Shown here: piece after piece, positions 23,082-35,200 of the stretch | How positions within the stretch are numbered: position 1 is the first letter of the stretch | Layout: the number at the start of each line of letters is the position of its first letter | NCBI GenBank assembly: GCA_031310005.1 | Contig: CM062380.1 | Span: 3,534,001-3,598,000 of the forward strand | DNA length: 64,000 nucleotides | Direction: 5' to 3' | Source of the DNA: Dactylellina haptotyla | Taxonomy: Eukaryota > Ascomycota > Orbiliomycetes > Orbiliales > Orbiliaceae | Notes under the pieces: model-generated | Seen by the model: the letters and a program-made list of their open reading frames with translations, nothing else | What the model was told of the DNA's origin: nothing | Database searches by the model: none | Program-made: the position numbers and the translations under genes

Positions 23082-24261
23082 ATGGCGCAGCAAGATATCG
23101 CAGTCCACGTCACGGCAGCGCCGCGCCAGCTCCCGCACGGCGGTCGGATACCCTTCGGCGATGGCCTGGTAAAGCGTCAACAGCTCACATTCAGCTCCTG
23201 CGGACTGGCGTGCGCTTCCGACGACTTTTGTCAGGGGTATAGGTCGAATTTCGGTTTCTGCTGCCCGACGTAAGTTACCCGATTCCCTCGAACGTCTGGC
23301 GAGATGCAGAACACGGGATCTGTTTCGGATCCTGTCGAAGGAACCTCAAAGCTAACCTTCCACGCCATAGATCCGTCCTGACGCGAACAGCGTTCAACTA
23401 CTGCGGCCCGGCGACCACTTGTATCGAGTACGGTGTTACTAGCGTCTCTGATTTCTTCTACGACAGCACAAGATCTATACAATACTGGTAAGAATATATT
23501 CTATTACTTGTTCATATACTATCATATGCTAATAGCACTTGTTATCCAGTGGTGCCGCTCGTCCCAGCTGTGCGACATATGTTTACACCAACGATGACTA
23601 CACGCAAGTCTTCTGCGCCGCCGACCAGTCCGGTGTCTACTCCTTTGACACGACGTCCACCGCCGGTCAATCTGCCACTTTCGTCGGCCGTACATCATCA
23701 ACCAGCCCAGAAACCTCTCCTCCTACCGCCACTGTAGTCTCGCGGACCACTCCAGCAGACTCGACAGTCGCGAGCTTCACCGGCACTAACACAAACACGA
23801 ACGCCGCAGCCACCACAACCGGAAGCGGCGGCGGTGGCGGCCTCGGCACCGGTGCCATTGCTGGTATCGCCGTCGGAGCCGCGGTCATTGGTATCGCTCT
23901 TGCCATCGGCGCGTTCTTCCTCTGGCGCCGATCTAACAAAAAGAAGGATTCTGGTGTGAATCAGCAGTTCCCACCGCCGCCACCACCCATGAACCAGCAG
24001 CAGGGTGTCGGTGGCCCCTACGATCCCAATGCCGGGTATTATCAACAGCAACAGCCATATTCTCCACTGCCACAGAACCAACCACCCCAAGACCAGGGAT
24101 ACTATAAAGCCAACTACCCACAACCCCAAAATCAAGCACCTGTCTTTGAGCTCGGAGGCGGTGGCGCCCATATCCCACCACCCACCTCGCCCGGACCGGC
24201 GCCGATGTACCAGGAAACCACAGAGCCTATGGGTGCTCATAGGCAAGAATTGCAGGGTTAA
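23082..24261 (+). CDS. Single-pass membrane protein with Cys-rich ectodomain
   Basis: Three exons (23082-23269, 23371-23487, 23550-24261) with introns of 101 and 62 bp give 338 residues. Residues 40-125 are Cys-rich (SSCGLACASDDFC, GFCCPT, YCGPATTC, YCGAARPSC, VFCAADQ). A Ser/Thr-rich stem follows, then a Gly linker, a transmembrane helix at about 203-226 and a basic stop-transfer stretch (WRRSNKKK). The tail of about 105 residues is Pro/Gln/Tyr-rich with PPPPPP and NAGYYQQQQ-like stretches. This plan is common in fungal plasma-membrane proteins of the sensor type (Mid2/WSC-like layout), but no named domain is recognised. The oddity is the N-terminus: the first 34 residues are not hydrophobic, so a signal peptide is missing unless an upstream exon was overlooked. 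The three junctions keep frame and are sound. Confidence 0.75.
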
Positions 24262-26719
24262 TACACCGACTTTCTGATGGGTTAAGGTTATATGGGTAGA
24301 AGTATAGGCGCAGAGAGTGAGCAGTCCTTTGTATAATGTCCATTTCTTATAATTTCCTCTTTATGATACATACTCCGGTAATGCGTTCATTTGTATTTTT
24401 TCTCTTTTCGGGCGGAACAAAAATCATTGATATCTACATCCCGACGGGCCGATCTTGGGGAGACCCCTTTCTCTTCTTTCCTTTCCTTCCTTTCTTTCTA
24501 TGAAATTCTAAAGGCCGTTTGTTCAATTGTATCTTTCCTACTTAGTAACTCCTTGCAGAAAAAAAGATCTTTCCTTTCCAGCCAATGCATACTGTATTCG
24601 CACCACATTTGCATCCAACTGCATCTCGTATCACCCCAACTCTCTTCCACAAGAAAATCATCATTTGCACATAATAAGGTTTACAGATCAAGATGTTTGT
24701 TTTGATCTGGACGTCTATAGCTAGCGAGAACAACGAGACCAATTCGGCACTCCTTTTTGCGGCATAGGCCTTTGGATATCTGATATTTCAGCGACCTTGT
24801 TGTATTTTACAAGCATCATATATTATCAACAAACAGTTTAATCTAAAAAGATAATCTTTATCCGATGCGTCGTTTGGTAACCGTTAGTCTCTAGTTCTTG
24901 AGTGACAGCTAGCCTTTATCTTCCGTGTTTATTGTTCATCACACGGCAACTTTGTGAACTATGCGCCTCTAATTTCTCAACCAACTGGCGTATGGTTGGC
25001 GATCAAGACTATGTAGTGGCGATTTACGATTGAAAAGCCTGGAGATACCAACATCAACTATCGAGGGGCTCTGTTTAGAATAGCATAAGGGTCCGGCCTT
25101 CGCAGGCCTAGGACGGTCCCTGGTTCACGAGACAAGGCCCGTGGCCCAGGCCCGGAACAAAATCTTCGAACAATTATGTAGTAACCTGAAGGATCGCACT
25201 CTCTACATCTACTAAAATGTTCATTTACCACTCATTTCGAAGTTATTAATTCTAATTATTTTCGTAGAGGAAATTCTCTACTAAAAAGTACATCTGAGCA
25301 TGGCTACACAGTGCTCATATGCATACACAGTGTTGAGCGATGCTACCAAGTGTATCTAGATATATCATATGTTCGAACATTAACGTAAAATCAATTGATA
25401 GCTGGCACATCCTCTAAATGATACCGCCGCCACAGCGCCTGGAACTGCCTCTTTTCTCCTAAGGAGGCACCGCACCGCTATCAACGTCTTTGCAAATACG
25501 TCGACGACAAAATACAACACGACACGCAGCACGCATTCGAGGACTGTCGTCGCCCACCTGCGCTACACGCGAACTCCAACCACTGTTCATCTGATGCGTC
25601 CCACGTTACAATTATCATCGCCACCGGAAGATCCCAGCCACGCGCCCCGCACGTGGTCGTTACCTCTTTCCAGCGAAAAACTGGAAAATCCGGCAGTTCC
25701 GACTCGCGACTCTACGCAATCCCACCTGCCATTTCGAGATGGTTCAAACCTTGACAACAAAAGCAGCTGCCCCGCGATTCACTTCTACTGCAGGTGTTTT
25801 AGGATGCACGAATGGGAGGGAGAAAGAGCTGAGTAAGTCGTCTCGCGGGAGTGCTGACTGACGCATCGGACATCCATGGTGCCGGGCCCGCATCTGGGCT
25901 GGTTCACAAGAGACGGTTCATAACGTCTATAGTAGACTTGGCCAGCCAGCTATCTTAGCCCCGGACTTTTCAGAAACCACCGCAGCTGAGTAGGAAAGAT
26001 CCTAGCTTTCCCTAACGGTCTAAGAGCGCACATAGAGGGAACTTTTCTTGCAAAAAGATTTTTTTTCTTTCGCGAACGTTTCATTGCATTACATCTGCAT
26101 TACCAATTCGCAATTTGCTACAGTCAACAAGCCATCCGTCGGTAGTCCTATATGCATCCATTGCCAAAAGAGAAACAAAAAGGGGGTCCTTTTCGAGGAA
26201 AGCTCCCGTATGTACTCAACATCAATCTCCCAACAAAACCGTCGGTGTGTGAAAAGAGCAGGAACGAAACGAAATGTGGTGGTGCTAAAAAAAATCATTC
26301 AGCTTAGCAATGATGAGTCCTCACCCCGTGGAATTAGATCCATGGGAGCTCACAGCCCGTTGAAACGAAAACTGCAGCGCATCGGGAAGTCAAAGACAAT
26401 ACAAAATTCATCTACGGCTGAACAGCCCCGTTTTCCCAAATGGCGTGCGCATCAATTTTTTTCCGATCCATACCCAAACAATCACGTTCAAGCTCGCAAG
26501 TAACCTTCTCCCAGAGCTCGATGGTCCCAAAGAGCAATAGACGAAGACGACGAGACGAAAAAAAGACGAAAAGAAAAACTTCCAAGACATATCCACCCCG
26601 ATTCAGCAAGAGAACTCCTCTCTTTTCGACCCCTCAATACGACGACAGCTCATCCCTCCCACTCTTTCTCCTCAACGAACATACTCCGCCCCCCGGCAAT
26701 CGTCAATTCCTTCCCGCTT
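24262..26719. other. Intergenic DNA between convergent genes
   Basis: About 2.4 kb. Short frames at 25594-25836 and 26048-26503 (plus) resemble nothing known. AT-rich sequence at 24700-25400 probably holds the 3' end of the upstream gene. No repeat or RNA gene was recognised. Confidence 0.45.
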
Positions 26720-27211
26720 TCAAGACTCTGAAAACCCTGCACCCGGTTCCTGACCCTCCTGCTGCATCATTGTCATCTGCATCTCCCCCCGCTTATCCCG
26801 ATAATCCCAGCTCTTAGTCCTCTTAGCACTAGGTTTGAAGGGCTTGCTCGTAATACTGCCCCTCCTCCCGCCAGCGGCCTCTTCTGCAGGGATATCGTTG
26901 CTTGCTTCTTTCCCGTCCTCCTCCTCAAGTTGCTTTTTATACTCCTCACTGGACTGCTTATAATTGAAGGTGCTGCGTCTCAGAAGGCCAGGCGGGGAGT
27001 CCAGTGGCGGTTCTCCAGTGGGGGGATCATTAACATCAGATGGTTGATGCGGCAGGTGGAAGTACGAAGAGACGTCCACCGGTGTGCCGGCGGGAACCTC
27101 TGGGGGTGCGGCATTTCCGGGGTCCTGGATGAGTGATTGCGAGGCCTGGGACGAGGGGGGTTGCCAGGAGTAGTGCGATTTGTCGTACGTTGGGGTCTTG
27201 GGGATTGACAT
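26720..27211 (-). CDS. Small disordered hypothetical protein
   Basis: A single-exon frame of 163 residues, low complexity and rich in Pro, Ser, Glu and Gln, without membrane segment or signal peptide. The C-terminal half has features that look selected rather than random: RRSTFNYKQSSEEYKKQLEEE, RRGSITSKPFKPSAKRTKSW and DYRDKRGEMQ, with three sites fitting basophilic kinases (RRxT/RRxS/RTKS). The body lacks a folded domain. I do not recognise a named family; the RTKSW-DKR tail reminds me of conserved short Pezizomycotina proteins of unknown function, but this is an impression. The start is the first Met, in a good context after a pyrimidine-rich stretch on this strand. Confidence 0.65.
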   Translation of the reverse strand: MSIPKTPTYDKSHYSWQPPSSQASQSLIQDPGNAAPPEVPAGTPVDVSSYFHLPHQPSDVNDPPTGEPPLDSPPGLLRRSTFNYKQSSEEYKKQLEEEDGKEASNDIPAEEAAGGRRGSITSKPFKPSAKRTKSWDYRDKRGEMQMTMMQQEGQEPGAGFSES

Positions 27212-29102
27212 TATTGCGGGGTTTTTACTATGAATAGCTAACAGTAATAGGATGTTAAAGCGGTAAAAGATCTAGATGCGATTGCGCAAGAAGGGTCGTT
27301 CAAACGGCGATGTCGAGTTTTGGTATAGCCTGTTCCGATGAGGGGAGGAAAGTCACCTCAAAGGGGGGGTAGGGGTTAAGGATCTGAGTCAAAAGTAGAT
27401 GCCTTGGATATAGGACGACCGGGAGGTATACAGGCGGCCAATTGGTACCAGATGTACCTTTTTTTCTCTTGATCACGTTCGACAGGTGCTATTCCCGGAT
27501 GGTGGCAGTGCGGCAATTGCAACAGGTGAATATGTATTGCAACCCCGGGTAGGGAACTGGGATATCAAAGACTATGATGATCGATGTCGGGTACGAGCCA
27601 ACTTGTCTTTGCCAAAGAGGATAGAGTCGAAGTATCTAGGAGTTTTTCTGCCTCGTTTCGAAACGAACGGCTGCAAGAGACTGAACCGGACAATCCCTTT
27701 ATGCCAGGAAGGAATGGGAGATGAGGCCTTTTCCAAGTCGGAAGGGTCTCACGGTGAAGCGATGGAGGTTTTCTGTCAGTGCTGTGCTCGTCGTCTGGGG
27801 AAGCCGTCAAGGTTGGACTGGCAGAGGTGCGGTTGCATGCAGCAAAGCCGATAAACCTACGATAATAACGGAGGCTTTTGGAGGGCCAATGATAGCTTGC
27901 TGGGGCACCGATCTGGTCAATCGGACAGTTTCTGCGGCATAAGGGCCTGTGAAATTGGACTGCACTGCGAGCAAATGTTGTATTCTGTGATCCCAAGGCT
28001 CGTTCGCTAGAGGACGCTTGAGGGGGGTTTCGTGGTGTCTCACGCCAGCTTGGGGAATTTTATACGTCATGGCCATTGGCTGCGGGCGTGACAGCAGCCT
28101 GACAGCCAACCGCCCCGCACACGCGAACCAGCCAAAAGAGCCCTTCTGAAACGCGACGCCGCCTTCACACTGGCTTGACGTTTGGAGTTCGATGGAGCGT
28201 ATACTAACGGCTGCTATTATTACTATCTACACTCTCGGTTCTGGCTGTGCCATCGACTGTACCGTGTGCCCTGCCTGCGCCCTTCTGATGGGCCATATCG
28301 ACCGGCTTCTAGATCTGCCGGCGTCTCAGATCGATGCCCCGCTGGTCTTGCACTTACGCAATCCGACTGCAGCGACGAGACATGGACATGAATCCGCTGC
28401 CAGCCAGCCCTTCGCATGACGGATTCCGTACCCCACGGCAGTCCGACCCAGATCGATTGCCGGCTGCATACCTGATCAGATGCCACGCCGTTATGGCATT
28501 TCCTGGCCTCTGCAATCGGACCCGGGTCGGCCGGCCAGATTATTAATGGCAGCGCGATGCCATCACCGGTCGGATGGAGATGTGTTGAAAATGAGCCGAG
28601 GCCCAATTGAACTGGCTTCACCGCGTGCGAAATAAATCAAGGATTCCGGACTTCGTGAACCTCATTCCCCTCGTCCATTCACTCACGCGAACAGACGAAC
28701 GAACGCACTCACCCCTCGATAGCTACCCGACTCTCTGTCTCTGTTTCCTCTGTGTGTGCATGTGTGCACCCAAGTATCAAAAACAATTCCTCGCCTGCGT
28801 TCAACCAGTCAGTGCTTTCACCCCCCCTAGTTCAAGTCAGCGCTTTAATCTTGCGGGGAATAATTTAAACGTGCGCCGGGGATCTCATCTGAATCCCTAG
28901 CCGTCTCACATATTCTCCGATGTTAGAGCTCCACCAAACTCATCTTTTCGTTTGTGATTTCTATTTCTATTTTATGATTTTTGCAAATTACTATAACTTC
29001 CTGAATTGCGAATCGTACGAGTTTGAGCGGGTCCTATCACGTTACTGTTATTAACCAAACTTTCGCTTTTTAGCAAGAGCTCCCGGAAACAAACCACCAA
29101 GC
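27212..29102. promoter_or_regulatory. Divergent intergenic region
   Basis: About 1.9 kb between the start of the small hypothetical gene (-) and the MDR oxidoreductase gene (+), so it must contain both promoters. The right end (28660-28860) is pyrimidine-rich, as expected of a leader. Open frames at 27565-27996 and 28223-28621 lie on one strand with equally long frames opposite and are not supported. Confidence 0.4.
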
Positions 29103-32100
29103 ATGATGAAGGCACTCTTAATCGAAAAGATCGATGGAAAACCGGGCCAAGTGTACTATCCGTAAGTCTGCGGCATGACTGTGGCTGTTCTACTCCGTTA
29201 CAAACCTTTCCTGCACCACTGCTCCAGAAAGCAAAAACGCTTGTGTGGCATGTTTCTGCACCGTTTTGGTCGTTCGTCTTGCCTCTTCGTTTGCAATCTA
29301 TTCCCAACAGAGAGAGACGACCGACGCAGCTCCCGGTGTCGAAAGGAACTCCATACATGACGTGACTCGCAAGGCGAGTAGGAAATCCAGACTAGCTCAG
29401 ATCTCAAGATCGAGAAGAAGGTTGCATGCCCCCATTGCCTGACGCACCCGCCAACCGGGGGAACGAGCCGCTTTTCTTTTTCTCTGTCGTGCTGCATCTT
29501 TTTACTTTCCCTGCAAGCCCCCAGCTCAGGCCCAGTATGCAGGTGCCGCATGGAAAGCGCACTATTTCTAAACATAGCCACACTGCACCACCACACCAGC
29601 GCATCAAAAGCTTAGCTTGCCCTTTCCTCACTGGCGCATTGGCGACCAACACGCATCTCGGCTCGAAGTATCCAAAACCTCGCTAATGATCCCATTTCCT
29701 TCACCCTTGCCACATCACGTCTGAAACGAAAGCCTATGAATACTAACAGCCACTTCTTCCATTTCTTTTCTTGGTCGTTCCAACAAGCCTCAAACAAGTT
29801 GACCTTCCCAAACCATCTATTCGACCCGGTGAGGTGCTTGTCAAAATCCTCGCTGCCGCATTAAACCACCGGGAAGTGTTCATCCGGCAGCACTTGTACC
29901 CTGGCATCAGTTTTGAAACACCACTTGGCGCCGATGGCGCTGGCGTTGTCGTCGAGACTAGCTCCCCGGAACTCGAGAAAAAATGGAAGGGCAAAAAAGT
30001 CGTCCTCACTCCGGGCAGAGGCTGGGAATCCAGCGAAGAAGGCCCGGAAGGCAGATATGTGATCGTAGGGGGTACGGTCGGGGTGTCTCATGGTAAGGAT
30101 CTTAATTTTCCCCATCCCCCATCTCCTCTACCCACGCATCCAATCATCTCGCAAAGATGCTATTTCTGCCACGCGACTGGTCCGGAAAGGATGCATCTTA
30201 CATGAAAAGTATCCATATTACCCATTTTCCCACCAAAGATTTGTAATGTTACTATTTTACCCCCCCTTTGCTTCCCGAGATTGATAGTGAAAAGACGGCA
30301 CATTAAAATTATTCTCGTCGTATATGTTTCCTATTCGCAATGTGTGATCTCGGGAAGACATCCCAATTTGGAATTTCACCGTCGTTGACAATATCGCTTC
30401 TATGTGAATCCTTTTTGGCGTCAATCTAGGCACACTCCAGGAATATGTTGCTATTCCAGAGACCGAACTCGAGGAGGCCCCCTCCCACTTGAGCATCCCA
30501 GAAGCCGCTGCGATCCCACTCGCGGGTCTTACGGCCTACCGAGCAACCTTCACCAAGGCTAAGCTCAGGGCGGGACAAAATGTTCTCATCACAGGAATCG
30601 GCGGTGGAGTTGCACTCTTCGCCTTACAATTCGCCGTGGCGACCGGCGCTACTGTCTTTGTTACCTCTGGCTCGGAGGAAAAGATCGCGAAGGCCAAGAA
30701 ACTAGGTGCCGCTCATGGGGTCAACTACAAGCAGGCAGATTGGTCGAAGCAGTTGAAAGCCCTGCTCCCGAAAGAAAGACCGTGAGTGCCTTCTATATCC
30801 CCTTGTCGGAATGTGATTGTGACAATATATCACGCTCCGCTCCTCTTTCTCATCTACTGCATTGCATGCCGTTCAATCGCCATTCGAGGACTTTTATACT
30901 TTCCATCATGTCCTTGTGATAACTTCATGCAAAAGGCTATTCGATATAGATGCGATTCCCCGCACTCTCAATTGGCCTTCTAAGCGCACGGCTTGCATAG
31001 CTTGTACAAACAAACTCCCCAAATGTACCCCCTTCTCCCATTTCTGCATGCAGCAGGACCCCTTAGCTACCTTGCGATGCGATGATCATCTCATCGCATA
31101 AAAATGCACACTACAAGGCCTATCTATTGGTCAATTGAAGTCTACGAGTTCAGCCGCTAATACGTTATTGGTCCTCTCGGCGCCGTCCGCCACTCTATTT
31201 TCCTCCCTTGCAAACTACAGTTACCTAGATGCAGTTATCGATGGCGCAGGCGGAGATGTTGTGATGCAAACTTTCCCTGTGCTTAAGCTCGGTGGGATTA
31301 TTTCATGTTACGGAATGACTTCGAATCCCAAGACAATCTTTCCGATGCAGGCAGTTTTGAAGAATATCGAGGTAAGTGCACCAACACCACCACCACCAAC
31401 CAGCAGGCCATGAAACAGGAGGTTTTCTTGTCTTGCTCTTTCTATCATTTTTTTTCTTTCTTTCTTTCCTCGTACGGGAAAGACTTCTGTCGGGATTTGT
31501 GGCTTTTTTTGTCTCTCGTCTTCCTTTTCGGCGAGGCCCATTTTTGTAATGAAGGTGTCCAGCCCGGTCTATTGGGTTTCCTGATACAGGGATTACTCAA
31601 TAGGAAGATACGGATTTCATCGAACTCAAGCCCTCTCTCTTCCGAGAACCGGTTTTTCTGCGGTTTGGCGAGGAGGTCAAATAGGTCATAGATCATAAGG
31701 CCCGCCTCATTTAGGCGCTAAAGGCCCCACTTGTTTTGCCTCGCCTTTCGATAGCGTGGTAGAGGGTGGGTGTGTGGCAGTTGGGGCTTGGTGACATCTG
31801 ACCTCCCTCCGTCTAGCCATTTACCGCTTTACCGTTATCACTCCTCTACCTCGGCATATAAAAACCGTTTTTTGGGGTCTTTTTCTCTGCTTATTCTTAT
31901 TTTCTTACTCGCACGCACTTGTTTAATGGAAAGTTCTACGAAGGAAACATTTACAAGATGGCTGACGCAGGAGCTCTCTGGCGAGTTTTGAAATATGTAG
32001 TTCCGCGGCTCAACCATGGGGTCTCGCAAGGAATTCAGGGAAATGATCCAATTGATCAATACGCAGGGCATCAAGCCCGTGGTAAGCATGGCTGTCCAGG

Positions 32101-32204
32101 GTCTTGATAGGGCGGAGGAGGTCTTCGAGGCGATGAAGAACGGGACGCAGTTTGGGAAACTCGTGGTGGAGGTCGGGGAGGGTGCGGATTCGTCGAAGCT
32201 CTAG
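29103..32204 (+). CDS. Zinc-less MDR oxidoreductase (quinone oxidoreductase / YogA-like)
   Basis: Five exons (29103-29161, 29788-30092, 30430-30781, 31221-31371, 32001-32204) give 356 residues. The GroES-like catalytic fold covers about residues 1-125 (GEVLVKILAAALNHREVFIRQHLYPG, then PLGADGAGVV). Asn replaces the zinc-binding Cys at the catalytic position, as in zeta-crystallin-type quinone reductases. The Rossmann fold covers about 145-290 with the NAD(P)-binding loop ITGIGGGVALFA near 175-186, and YLDAVIDGAGGD at the fourth junction. Reactions in this family are NAD(P)H-dependent reductions of quinones or enones; the substrate here is unknown. The four introns are 626, 337, 439 and 629 bp, far longer than those of neighbouring genes. 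All junctions use GT-AG and restore family-consistent protein. A second in-frame ATG lies one codon after the chosen start. Confidence 0.87.
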
Positions 32205-35200
32205 GCTTGGACCGATAGCGTGTAAGAGAGGGCGTGCGAAGCTGCGAGTTAGGATGTATAGGGTAATCGTGTCGAGGAGGAAAAAATGGCGAGCGAGGGA
32301 GCGAGGTTTCGCATTTTTGGTTGACGGGTAGGCTATGTCGACGGCACTAACGAAGGGGGTGCGTGCTGCATGTACACTACAAACTTACATACATACTACC
32401 ATGGTCTTTTGCGGGTGGTGTGTGGGAAGATGCGCCGAAGAAAGGAAATGTGATGCGGTGGGGCAGATAAGGGTGTTTCAAAATCGCGTTTGGTAGTTCG
32501 ATTCGTTATATTTTTTCTTTTCGTTGTTTGAATAGTATATCTCGCATATATCTCTGTGATATAAAAATGTGATGTAAAGAGCATTTTCCGAAAAGACGAC
32601 TAGCCGAAAAGGAAAAGCAAAAGAAAATAGTAATGAGCACAAGGTCATCTGCAGATATGCATGTATCATAAAAAATATTTTCTGTTAAAACAGGAAATTT
32701 TCACCGAAAGACATTATTTATTTCGATCTGGCTGTGTTATTACCAATAAGTCGTCGTAATAATGCTATAGAAAACTTGATTGAAAGGCCAAAAGCCCCAA
32801 TGGCGCGTAATGTATTACCGAGGGATATAGAGTTTACTCAATAACTTGCCTTGCAGCGCACTATCTGTCTAAGACAGACACGGGCCGACGCAGCATGCAA
32901 AGAGAAAAAAGGTGAAAGCCAACGTAAGCTAGTTGTTGTGTAGTAATGGAGCAAAGATCCAATAAATTTGACGTAAGTATGGATTGTACCTCGTTTAGAG
33001 AGGACCACAAAATATGATATCAGTACAGGAAAGGGTACCATAGTAAGGGTGAGATCGGTCTGGAACATTTCGTTTCCCAGGGTTGTCCTGTTGGTGTAGG
33101 ATTCAAAGGAGTTAAGGAATTAACGATATCGCTTTTCTTACTACCCTCTAGCCGCTAAGCAGTCGCATTTCCCAGTAACAAATGGTAATTTCGAAGATCT
33201 AAACGAAGAAACTGCATCTTCGAGTGGTTCTTTTGGTGTGATATTTTTAAAAAAGCGTTGCATTTGACCAGAACGTGCAAGGGTAGTTTGTTCGCTGCAG
33301 ATGAGCACATGGGTGCTTAAAATCGAATAGTGGGCCTGCGGCCGTATGGGCGGCGTTTGCGCCAAGAACCCAATGGACAGGGTTTACAGGGGAGAGAAGT
33401 CACGATGATGTCCAAGCTTTTATTTCTTTTTCGTGGTCACCTTTTGCTCTCCTTCTCTGGGCTCCTTGAGGAGGAGGCGTTTAGATTGAAAAGGGAAAGT
33501 CCCAAAAGGAAAACGAAAAAGAAAAATGGTAAAATGGTGTAGTGCTGCCACCTGCAAGGGAAAAGATGGCGCTTTCCATGGGTCGGTCCAACAGACTGTC
33601 GAAAGACAAAATCGAACCTGGACAGATTTAAATTGGAAATGTGATAGCGCAATAATGGAGGTCTGAGAGTTTCTTTGCCGTAGCTAATCAGCAATTTTGA
33701 TTTCGCAATTGTTCAGCGTAAGATAGACAAGTCCTTGCAGGACCCTAGTGTGAACGGGGTTTAAGCAAGATAGCTCAGTTGCTAGCGCGATGGAGCTAAA
33801 ATGGCTTTTGGTGGCATGATAACTAGCTCGTCCCCTCGGAAAATTGATAAAGCCATTGGGCGCATTCTGTTAGGGGTTGACTGCAGCATACGCAGTCGTC
33901 AATGGTCATGAAGTGAATGCAGGCGCGACAGGGTATCGTAGTGTTGAATTCTAAAGAACGAACCGATATGAGCGAGAGAACGAGGGAGCTCGAGTGAAGT
34001 CGTCCCCGAGCGAATCGAACATGTATCGGTAGGTATACGGTTCCAAGTTCAGTTAAGCGATTTCGCGGAATATCCCTCATCAGGTGGACAGTATTCCCTA
34101 TGGACCGACCTAGATTCCCAAAGATTCCAACCTTTCTCATTTAGTTAATAGGTTGTCAGCCTCGGTGCCTGTCAATCGTAATTTTACATGGAGCCTTGCA
34201 TCTGTTTCTTTTCAAGTCCCTCCTTTGGCGAGAAACACAATCCCGAGCCCTTGGGTTACCCGTCAATGAAGAGACATTCGAACTCTTTTTCGCGGGGTAA
34301 AGACCCTTAACCGAAGAGTTGTGCGAACGCCTAGGAGTGTCCGTTGTTGCCGCATTCGAGATAGAAACCACATCACTGTTACCTCGCTATGACGAGATTC
34401 TAGTCCTTTTCGTATGAAGAATCTGGACCTCTCAGAGCTGAATCTGGATAGTATGATCTAATAGCCTCTCACAAATGTGACATGCCACGACGGAAAGGTG
34501 TTCACTCAAGCCAAATCCCCGGGAACTCCACAGAATAGGGTGGATTTAATATTTGTTCCTTTTTTTTTGCTTTTCACGCCGTTCGCTACTAGTTATCCAT
34601 TGAATCTGGAGATGGGCAGGCCTAGGAAGCCAGGAATCTTGGTCAAAATCAACATTCCTTACTGGCGTTCACCCCTGTCTATAAGGCCTGATTGCCCTGT
34701 TGGAGGGTGTGATGTGGCTGCTGATGGAAGGAGGCTAGTGGACCGCACTAATGTGGAGAGGCGTCATAACCTGGTCTGAACTGTGGTTGAGCATGCACTG
34801 TGCGCTAACCCTGCAGACATAAACACCGCTTCCACACTGCATGCGCTTTTCGGAGCACTTGGCTTGATGCGGCGGAGGCTGAGCTCTGTGCGGGCCAAGA
34901 CTTTGGATTTTCGCTGGGGTACCCCTGCCACGCCGTGCTTCTTCGAAGGTTGCGATCTAAAAAAGAATCTAACTTTCGAATCTAATGTACTTCGATCTGG
35001 CGCAGGGTCCCGGTTTAGCTAGAAACGACCAGATAGCATCTCCAGGTTCGAGATACCGGGCTCCCTGCAACGGCAGTGCGAAGTTCGGGGTCAATTGTGC
35101 TGTATCAACCGCTGGAATTAATTGATCGCTGGGTGCCTAAATCCTTTTCTGCTAAATGCGATCAATTGGATTCGATTTGACAGGGCACGACGAACGCTGC

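Noticed and set aside
25111-25137. Similar 18-25 nt stretches at 2966-2983, 25111-25137 and 63774-63800 as a dispersed repeat
   Set aside because: Matches of this length with 2-4 differences are expected a few to tens of times by chance in 64 kb; no longer homology surrounds them.
33765-33840. tRNA-like D-arm sequence (TAGCTCAGTTGCTAGCGC)
   Set aside because: No T-arm consensus, anticodon stem or closing acceptor stem follows within the required distance.
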